Below are positions 6,152 to 12,277 of a stretch of 12,277 nucleotides of DNA, piece by piece. The number at the start of each line of letters is the position of its first letter. Position 1 is the stretch's first letter. The position numbers were made by a program, and so were the translations under genes. The DNA lies in NCBI GenBank assembly GCA_902795785.1, contig CADBMK010000110.1, positions 1 through 12,277 on the forward strand, given 5' to 3'. Below the pieces are notes generated by a model. That model ran no database searches. It was not told the DNA's origin and was given only the letters and a program-made list of their open reading frames with translations. Origin of the DNA: an uncultured Bacteroidia bacterium (GTDB lineage Bacteria > Bacteroidota > Bacteroidia > Bacteroidales > UBA932).

Positions 6152-6619
6152 ATGAAAGTCGCAATTATTATGGGCTCCACCAGCGACCTCGACGTAATGA
6201 GGCCCGCAATGGAAACTCTCGACCTCTTTGGGGTTGAATATGAAAAGAAAGTCATCAGTGCGCATCGTACACCGGATCTGATGTGCGAATATGCAAAGAG
6301 CGCCAAAAGCCGCGGAATCGGCGCCATCATAGCAGGCGCGGGAGGTGCGGCACACGTAGCCGGAGTGGTAGCGGGAATGACAACCGTACCGGTCATCGGA
6401 GTGCCGATCCAGACCAAGGCCCTTGGCGGAATGGATTCGCTCCTTTCTATAGTGCAGATGCCGGGCGGAATACCGGTGGCGACCATGGCAATCAACGGGT
6501 CGAAAAATGCAGCTCTGCTGGCAGTTGAAATCTTCGCTCTGACTGATGAGGGCCTCTCGGAAAAGCTCTCAAGGTACAGGCAGGAACAGACGCAGAAAGT
6601 ACTAGATACAGAAATATAA
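6152..6619 (+). CDS. purE: N5-carboxyaminoimidazole ribonucleotide mutase, class I PurE
   Basis: A 155-residue cytosolic enzyme that converts N5-CAIR to CAIR in purine synthesis. The phosphate-binding start GSTSDLD (8-14), catalytic SAHR with His38 (36-39), the GAGGAAH loop (62-68) and QMPGGIPVAT (102-111) all match class I (E. coli-type) PurE. The class II AIR carboxylase form has a different loop in place of GAGGAAH. Class I enzymes need PurK to make N5-CAIR; none is in this window. I chose ATG at 6152; an in-frame TTG immediately before it (6149) would add one residue and is unlikely to be used. It is the first gene of the purine operon, followed by a 72-nt gap with a strong stem-loop before purL. 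Confidence 0.96.
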   Translation: MKVAIIMGSTSDLDVMRPAMETLDLFGVEYEKKVISAHRTPDLMCEYAKSAKSRGIGAIIAGAGGAAHVAGVVAGMTTVPVIGVPIQTKALGGMDSLLSIVQMPGGIPVATMAINGSKNAALLAVEIFALTDEGLSEKLSRYRQEQTQKVLDTEI

Positions 6620-6628
6620 AAAGCTAAG

Positions 6629-6664
6629 AAGGTGTCTTGCGGACAGGGGTCTGCGAGTCACCTT
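6629..6664 (+). ncRNA. Strong stem-loop between purE and purL
   Basis: AAGGTG (6629-6634) pairs with CACCTT (6659-6664). A U-U mismatch follows (6635/6658). Then CTTGCGGAC (6636-6644) pairs with GTCTGCGAG (6649-6657) around the loop AGGG. That is 15 base pairs in 36 nt. The two non-Watson-Crick pairs (6638/6655 and 6641/6652) are G-U wobbles on the plus strand and would be A-C mismatches on the minus strand, which argues that it acts in the sense mRNA. No U-tract follows, so it is not a standard intrinsic terminator. It is more likely a stability or processing element, or an attenuator. No TAnnTTTG box follows before purL. Confidence 0.6.
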
Positions 6665-6691
6665 CGCCAGTTATAAATATACAGAACACAG

Positions 6692-9600
6692 ATGAATTAC
6701 AGGGTATTCGTTGAAAAGTATCCGGAGTTTCAGGTTGAGGCGCACAGCCTCATGTCTGAACTGAATGAGAATCTCCAGCTTAATCTTAAGTCACTCAGAC
6801 TTCTCAATGTCTATGATTTGTTCGGCTTCACGCCGGAGCTCCTTGAGAAGAGCCGCTACACCGTATTCGGTGAGATTGTAACAGACAAGGTTTCCGATGA
6901 ATGCAACCTCGAAGGCACAAAGTACATTGCCGTAGAGTATCTTCCTGGTCAGTTCGACCAGAGGGCCGCATCGGCCGTTGACTGCGTCCGCCTCATCGAT
7001 CCTTCAGCCCAGGTCAACATCAAGAGCTCAAAACTCATCATCCTTGACGGCGACGTCACCGAGGAAGTGCTGGACAAGATCCGTCACTATTACATCAATG
7101 CGGTTGAGTCACGTCAGAAGGACCTTTCCAAGCTGACCGATACCGAACATGCCGCTGTAAAGCCCGTTCCTGTCCTCGAGGGCTTCACCTCGATGAAGGA
7201 GGAGGAACTGGCACCGTTCTGCAAGAAGATGGGCCTGGCGATGAACAGCGACGACCTCCGCGAGGTGGTAAACTACTTCAAGGCCGAGGGCCGCGAGCCA
7301 AATGAGACTGAACTCCGTATCCTCGATACATACTGGAGCGACCACTGCCGCCACACGACCTTCACCACCGAACTCCAGGAGATTGGCGTTGAGGAATCCT
7401 TCATGAAGGAGGAGATTGACGGCACCCTCAACCTCTACCTGAAGATGAGGAAGGAACTGGGCCGCGAGAACAAGGGCCTCAACCTTATGGATATGGCCAC
7501 CATCGGTGCAAGGTACCTCCGCAAGGAAGGCTATCTGGACGATATGGAGGTCAGCGAGGAAAACAATGCCTGCAGCGTTTACGTTGACGTGGACAATGAC
7601 GGCGTCATCGAGAAGTGGCTCCTGATGTTCAAGAACGAAACCCACAACCATCCTACGGAAATCGAGCCGTTCGGAGGTGCAGCAACCTGTCTTGGCGGAG
7701 CCATCCGTGACCCGCTGTCAGGACGTGCCTATGTATATCAGGCGATGCGTGTCACCGGAGCCGGCAACATCTACAAGCCTGTGGCCGAAACAATCGCGGG
7801 TAAACTCCCTCAGAGGGTTATCACCCACAAGGCTGCCGCAGGATATTCAAGTTACGGAAACCAGATCGGACTTGCAACTACGCACGTCCGCGAGATATAT
7901 CACGAAGGCTATACCGCAAAACGTCTTGAGGTGGGCGCCGTAGTAGGAGCCGTAAAGGCGGAGAATGTCAGAAGGGAGTCTCCTGTTCCTGGCGATGTCG
8001 TGATCCTTTTGGGAGGACGCACCGGCCGTGACGGTATCGGAGGCGCTACCGGTTCTTCAAAGGAACATACGGAAGAGTCACTTGAGACCTGCGGAAGCGA
8101 GGTACAGAAGGGAAATGCTCCTGAGGAGAGAAAGATTCAGCGTCTTTTCCGCCGTCCTGAGGTTACCAAACTCATCAAGAAGTCCAACGACTTCGGTGCG
8201 GGCGGAGTAAGTGTGGCCATCGGCGAGCTTTCAGACGGTCTGGACATCTACCTTGACCGCGTTCCTACCAAATACGCAGGAATGAACTCTACCGAACTTG
8301 CCATCAGCGAGAGCCAGGAAAGAATGGCTGTAGTTGTGGAGAAGAAGGATATGGAGCAGTTCATGGAGTACTGCCACAGCGAGAATATCGAGGTTACCCA
8401 CGTGGCTGACGTCACCGGTACCGAAAGGATGATAATGTACAACGGCGGCCAGAAGGTCGTTGACCTGAAGCGCTCATTTATCGATTCTGCCGGAGCAAAG
8501 CACTATGCAAAGGCAATGATCGGTGCCGTTGAGGATGTGGATCCGTTCGTGCGCGACATCGAGGGTGAGGATCTCAAGGAGAAGATCTACAACAATCTCC
8601 AAGACCCTAACGTCGTAAGCCAGAAGGGCCTTATTGAGATGTTTGACTCAACCATCGGACGTTCAACCGTCCTCATGCCTTTCGGTGGCGAGCTTCAGAC
8701 GACAGAAACCCAGGTTTCCGTGCAGAAACTTCCTACTGACGGCTATACCGATACGGCCAGCATGATGGCCTTCGGTTTCAACCCTTACATCAGCAGCTGG
8801 AGCCCATATCACGGAGCAGCATACTCAGTTGTAGAGGCTTGTACCAAGGTGGTTGCAGCCGGCGGTTCATACGAGAAGATGCGCTTCTCATACCAGGAGT
8901 ACTTCGAGCGTATGACTCACGACCCTAAGGTATGGGGTAAGCCTATGAGCGCCCTTCTCGGTGCACTCAAGATGCAGAAGGAGCTTCACCTCCCGTCAAT
9001 CGGAGGAAAAGACTCGATGAGCGGTACATTTGAACACATCAACGTGCCTCCTACACTCATCGCCTTCGGTATCACCACCGTAAATGCAAACAACGTAATC
9101 TCTCCTGAACTCAAGTGGGAGGGAAACAAACTCTATATTATCAAACATACCCCTCTTGCCAACAGGATGCCTGATACGGACCAGCTTCAGAAGAACTGGA
9201 AGTTCGTTCAGGAAAAGATAGCTGACAAGACCATCGTTGCCGCGTGGTCAGTAGGATTCGGCGGTGTTGCTGAGGCCCTTTGCAAGATGTCTTTCGGCAA
9301 CGCCTTCGGAGTTGACGTCAAACTGAGCGAGGAGGATCTTTTCAATCTCAGTTACGGTAGCATCGTAGTTGAGGCTGAAGGTGAACTCGATTATGTGAAC
9401 GCGCAGCTTCTGGGTACGGTTACTTCCGGTGAGGACGGCAACCTCAGGATCAACGGCAAGAATGTCAGCATCTTTGACCTGATGGAAGCAAATCAGGCTA
9501 AGTTCGGCAGCGTTTATCCTTATTACAGCACACCTGACCAGAAGAAGGTTCTTCCTAAGGGTGCCGAGGCTTTGAAGCCGTTCAAGGCAAAGAAGGCGGA

Positions 9601-10432
9601 TCTCAAGTACAAGGGTGAGAAGATTGAAAAGCCTATCGCTTATCTTCCTGTATTCCCTGGAACGAACTGCGATTACGATACTGCCAAGGCGTTCCGCAAG
9701 GCCGGAGCCGAGGTCAGGATGAGCGTATTCTGCAACCTTACCGAGAAGGATATATTCGAATCCATCGCAACAATGAAGAAGAATATCGAGGAGTGCCAGA
9801 TCCTCATGTTCTGCGGCGGATTCTCAGCCGGTGACGAACCTGACGGAAGCGGTAAGTTCATCGCCAACGTAATCAACAACAAGGAAATCTCAGAGGCAAT
9901 CAGCGGCCTTATCGCCCGCGGCGGCCTCATCCTCGGAATCTGCAACGGTTTCCAGGCTCTCGTCAAGTCAGGCCTCCTGCCTTACGGAGAGACCGGAAAG
10001 GTCAACGTGGATTCTCCTACACTTTTCAGGAACGATATTAACCGCCATATCTCACAGATGGTTACGACACGAGTTGCTACAACCAACTCACCTTGGCTCG
10101 CAGGCATGGAGATTGGCCAGGAGTTTACAATTGCCGTCAGCCACGGCGAGGGTAAGTTCGTAGTCAAGGAGGAACTTGCAAAGGAACTCTTCGCAAACGG
10201 ACAGGTTGCCTTCCAGTATGTTGACCCTCTCGATGAGAACATCACGATGGAGTCACCATACAACCCTAACGGTTCATATTACGCAATCGAGGGAATCATC
10301 AGCAAGAACGGACAGATTCTTGGAAAGATGGGCCATAGCGAGCGTTATGAGAACAACCTCTTCAAGAACATAGAGGCAGATCTGTATCAGCCTCTCTTTG
10401 AAAACGCAGTAAGATATTTCAGAGGCGAATAA
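6692..10432 (+). CDS. purL: Phosphoribosylformylglycinamidine synthase (single-chain FGAR amidotransferase)
   Basis: A 1246-residue enzyme making FGAM from FGAR, glutamine and ATP, the fourth step towards IMP. Domains in order are: a PurS-like N-terminal domain (about 1-140); a linker with the YWSDHCRHT signature (214-222); two AIRS-like synthetase halves, with NETHNHPTE (315-323), FGAGG (501-505) and GGKDSMSGTF (771-780); and a C-terminal class I glutaminase domain from about 980. The glutaminase shows PVFPGTNCD (986-994), GGFSAGDEP (1042-1050), nucleophile Cys1084 in GICNGFQ, and His1215/Glu1217 in GHSER. It is slightly shorter than E. coli PurL (1295) with every active site kept. This is the fused form, so no separate purS or purQ is needed. 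Its stop codon overlaps the purC start by 1 nt (TAATG), indicating translational coupling. Confidence 0.99.
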   Translation: MNYRVFVEKYPEFQVEAHSLMSELNENLQLNLKSLRLLNVYDLFGFTPELLEKSRYTVFGEIVTDKVSDECNLEGTKYIAVEYLPGQFDQRAASAVDCVRLIDPSAQVNIKSSKLIILDGDVTEEVLDKIRHYYINAVESRQKDLSKLTDTEHAAVKPVPVLEGFTSMKEEELAPFCKKMGLAMNSDDLREVVNYFKAEGREPNETELRILDTYWSDHCRHTTFTTELQEIGVEESFMKEEIDGTLNLYLKMRKELGRENKGLNLMDMATIGARYLRKEGYLDDMEVSEENNACSVYVDVDNDGVIEKWLLMFKNETHNHPTEIEPFGGAATCLGGAIRDPLSGRAYVYQAMRVTGAGNIYKPVAETIAGKLPQRVITHKAAAGYSSYGNQIGLATTHVREIYHEGYTAKRLEVGAVVGAVKAENVRRESPVPGDVVILLGGRTGRDGIGGATGSSKEHTEESLETCGSEVQKGNAPEERKIQRLFRRPEVTKLIKKSNDFGAGGVSVAIGELSDGLDIYLDRVPTKYAGMNSTELAISESQERMAVVVEKKDMEQFMEYCHSENIEVTHVADVTGTERMIMYNGGQKVVDLKRSFIDSAGAKHYAKAMIGAVEDVDPFVRDIEGEDLKEKIYNNLQDPNVVSQKGLIEMFDSTIGRSTVLMPFGGELQTTETQVSVQKLPTDGYTDTASMMAFGFNPYISSWSPYHGAAYSVVEACTKVVAAGGSYEKMRFSYQEYFERMTHDPKVWGKPMSALLGALKMQKELHLPSIGGKDSMSGTFEHINVPPTLIAFGITTVNANNVISPELKWEGNKLYIIKHTPLANRMPDTDQLQKNWKFVQEKIADKTIVAAWSVGFGGVAEALCKMSFGNAFGVDVKLSEEDLFNLSYGSIVVEAEGELDYVNAQLLGTVTSGEDGNLRINGKNVSIFDLMEANQAKFGSVYPYYSTPDQKKVLPKGAEALKPFKAKKADLKYKGEKIEKPIAYLPVFPGTNCDYDTAKAFRKAGAEVRMSVFCNLTEKDIFESIATMKKNIEECQILMFCGGFSAGDEPDGSGKFIANVINNKEISEAISGLIARGGLILGICNGFQALVKSGLLPYGETGKVNVDSPTLFRNDINRHISQMVTTRVATTNSPWLAGMEIGQEFTIAVSHGEGKFVVKEELAKELFANGQVAFQYVDPLDENITMESPYNPNGSYYAIEGIISKNGQILGKMGHSERYENNLFKNIEADLYQPLFENAVRYFRGE

Positions 10433-11148
10433 TGGATACCAGTGATATCATCCACGATGGTGTTTCCATCAAGATCTACAGCGCTGACGAGCCTGACAAG
10501 GTGGTAATCAGCTTCACCGACGATATCACCGCATTCTACAAAATCAAGAAGGCGGTTATCAACGGCAAGGGCGTGTGGTGCAACAATATTTCCTCGATGA
10601 TTTCGAGGGCTCTCCAGAAGGAGGGGGTGCCTACGTATTTCGTGCGCCAGCTTAATGACACCCAGCAGCTCTGCTACAAGGTCAACGTGTTCCAGCTGGA
10701 AGTGATTGTGAGAAACGTAATAGCCGGCTCCCTTTCACAGAGGCTCGGCCTTGCGGAAGGCACCGTCCCTGCGGAGCCTATCATCGACCTCTGCTACAAG
10801 AACTCCAGCCTTGGAGACCCGCTCATCAATGAGTACCACGCCATTGCGCTGGGTCTTCTGCGCAAGGAAGAACTTGAGCGCATCAAGGACCTCACGGTGA
10901 AGATCAACGAGATTCTGGTTCCGATATTCAAGAGCATAGGCATCACGCTGGTGGACTTCAAGATTGAGTTCGGCCGTATGCCGGACGGTTCAATCGTGAT
11001 GGCGGACGATATCACACCTGACAGCGCCCGTTTCTGGGACATAGAGACCGGAGAGCGTCTTGACAAGGACCGTTTCCGCAACGACAGCGGCCGCGTCGGC
11101 TATGCTTACCAGACTGTATATGAACGTCTCAAGACTTTGAACTTATGA
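10432..11148 (+). CDS. purC: SAICAR synthase
   Basis: A 238-residue ATP-dependent ligase that joins aspartate to CAIR to give SAICAR, directly after the PurE step. Family marks are KVNVFQLEVIVRNVIAGS (83-100), LCYKNSSLGDPLIN (120-133), VDFKIEFGR (174-182) and the C-terminal ADDITPDSARFWD (191-203), which holds aspartate- and ATP-contact residues. Length matches the compact bacterial form (about 235-240). The ATG shares its A with the last base of the purL stop codon. The end overlaps purF by 4 nt (ATGA), so purL-purC-purF are one coupled transcription unit. Confidence 0.97.
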   Translation: MDTSDIIHDGVSIKIYSADEPDKVVISFTDDITAFYKIKKAVINGKGVWCNNISSMISRALQKEGVPTYFVRQLNDTQQLCYKVNVFQLEVIVRNVIAGSLSQRLGLAEGTVPAEPIIDLCYKNSSLGDPLINEYHAIALGLLRKEELERIKDLTVKINEILVPIFKSIGITLVDFKIEFGRMPDGSIVMADDITPDSARFWDIETGERLDKDRFRNDSGRVGYAYQTVYERLKTLNL

Positions 11149-12277
11149 TAAAGGATCTGAAAGGAATTCACGAAGAATGCGGAGTATTCGGCATCTGGGG
11201 CGTCCCTAACGCCGCCGAGCTTACATACTACGGTCTCCATTCCCTCCAGCACAGAGGCCAGGAAGGCTGCGGTATCGTCAGCGTCAATGACGAGGGCACG
11301 CTCGGAAGGATCAAGGGCCTCGGCCTGGTAACCGAAGTCTTCAACAACGAGAACCTTAGCAAACTGCCGGGCAGCATGGCTATCGGACACGTCCGTTATT
11401 CCACCACCGGCGGCAACAATATCGACAACGTCCAGCCGTTCCTGTTCAAACACAATTCCGGCGATTTCGCCCTTGCCCACAACGGCAACCTTGTAAACAG
11501 CAGGCAGCTGCGCAAATATCTTGAAGACAGGGGCAGCCTTTTCCAGAGTACTTCGGACTCGGAGATTCTCGCCCATCTTATCAAGAAGGACGCGGGGGAG
11601 CGTTATCGTCCGCGTATCTATCCTATTGTCGAGGCCCTCAATATGCTTGAAGGCGCCTTCGCTTTCCTTATCATGACACAGAACCGCATCTATGCGGCCA
11701 GGGATAAATACGGACTCCGTCCGCTTTCAATCGGAAAACTGGGAGACGGATATGTCATCTCCAGCGAGACCTGCGCGTTCAGCGTTGTCGGAGCTGAATT
11801 CATCAGGGATGTGGAGCCGGGTGAGATTGTCACCATCGACCATCACGGCATCCGCAGCACCCGTTACTCGGAATACCAGCGTCACGCCATGTGCGCCATG
11901 GAATATATCTATTTTGCCCGTCCGGACAGTGACATCGAAGGGGAGAACGTCCACGCCTTCCGCAAGGAAACCGGAAAGATTCTCTTTGAAGAGGCTCCTG
12001 TGGATGCGGACATCGTAGTGGGAGTGCCGGACTCCAGCCTCAGCGCCGCCAGCGGCTATGCCGAGGCCAGCGGACTTCCTTACGAGATGGGACTCATCAA
12101 GAACAAGTATATCGGAAGAACCTTCATCCAGCCTTCGCAGGAACTGCGTGACAAGGGCGTCAAGATGAAGCTTTCTCCGGTCAAGAGTATAGTTGAAGGC
12201 AAGAGACTCATCCTAATCGACGACTCCATCGTCCGCGGAACCACTTCCCGCCGCATCGTAACGATGCTGCGCGAGGC
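11145..12277 (+). CDS. purF: Amidophosphoribosyltransferase (partial, cut by right edge)
   Basis: 377 complete codons are present; the C-terminal part (about 90-130 residues by family length) lies outside the window. The enzyme transfers glutamine nitrogen to PRPP, the first committed step of purine synthesis. The N-terminal glutaminase domain begins with an 11-residue propeptide before Cys12 (EECGVFG), which becomes the catalytic N-terminal residue after self-cleavage, as in B. subtilis. HRGQEG (36-41), GHVRYST (81-87) and AHNGNLVN (111-118) follow. The phosphoribosyltransferase domain carries LIDDSIVRGTT (357-367), the PRPP loop. Cys250 in MCAMEYIYF matches the first [4Fe-4S] ligand of the B. 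subtilis enzyme; the other three would lie past the edge. The ATG overlaps the purC stop codon (ATGA). Confidence 0.97.
   Translation, partial: MIKDLKGIHEECGVFGIWGVPNAAELTYYGLHSLQHRGQEGCGIVSVNDEGTLGRIKGLGLVTEVFNNENLSKLPGSMAIGHVRYSTTGGNNIDNVQPFLFKHNSGDFALAHNGNLVNSRQLRKYLEDRGSLFQSTSDSEILAHLIKKDAGERYRPRIYPIVEALNMLEGAFAFLIMTQNRIYAARDKYGLRPLSIGKLGDGYVISSETCAFSVVGAEFIRDVEPGEIVTIDHHGIRSTRYSEYQRHAMCAMEYIYFARPDSDIEGENVHAFRKETGKILFEEAPVDADIVVGVPDSSLSAASGYAEASGLPYEMGLIKNKYIGRTFIQPSQELRDKGVKMKLSPVKSIVEGKRLILIDDSIVRGTTSRRIVTMLRE

Noticed and set aside
4481..6355. A 624-codon open frame on the minus strand, antisense to cysS, xth and purE
   Set aside because: It is exactly codon-aligned with all three sense genes (and the 111-nt gap is a multiple of three). 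Stops could therefore arise only from sense TTA, CTA or TCA codons, which these genes seldom use. It crosses the purine promoter, has no domain I recognise, and the sense genes are certain.
6620..6691. A second promoter or purine riboswitch before purL
   Set aside because: No TAnnTTTG box is present, and the hairpin lacks the three-way junction expected of a purine riboswitch aptamer.

Overview
The window looks like chromosomal DNA from a member of the Bacteroidota, most likely the order Bacteroidales. Four observations support this: putative promoters fit the Bacteroidetes pattern (a TTG-type -33 box about 19 nt before a TAnnTTTG -7 box); no strong Shine-Dalgarno sequences precede the genes; the tRNA gene has no encoded CCA; and the gene set is familiar from that group (a DUF6913-like protein, a single-chain PurL, a 238-residue PurC). 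It is ordinary core genome. I see no insertion sequence, prophage, CRISPR array or toxin-antitoxin pair, and the genes are packed closely.

Left arm (1-2609, minus strand): a PfkB-family sugar/nucleoside kinase, a DUF6913-like hypothetical protein and a DUF368 membrane protein (the family of undecaprenyl-phosphate translocases) form a tight run. It is followed by tRNA-Arg(UCU), which has its own promoter and a hairpin at its 3' side.

Centre (2610-6040, plus strand): a 41-bp divergent promoter region holds two back-to-back -7 boxes that form a palindrome. It drives the kinase run leftward and, rightward, a membrane protein of the MprF flippase-domain family (LPG_synthase_TM). Next come cysS (cysteinyl-tRNA synthetase) and xth (exonuclease III family AP endonuclease).

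Right arm (6041-12277, plus strand): a purine biosynthesis operon, purE-purL-purC-purF, read from a very good Bacteroidetes promoter. purL-purC and purC-purF overlap by 1 and 4 nt. A strong 36-nt stem-loop sits between purE and purL and could set their relative expression. purF runs off the right edge. PurF, PurL, PurE and PurC catalyse separate steps from PRPP towards IMP. PurE is of the class that needs PurK, which is not in the window.

I found no clearly new biological system. The best leads are the purE-purL stem-loop, the symmetric divergent promoter with a possibly leaderless membrane-protein mRNA, and two lipid-carrier-type membrane proteins close to a kinase of uncertain substrate.
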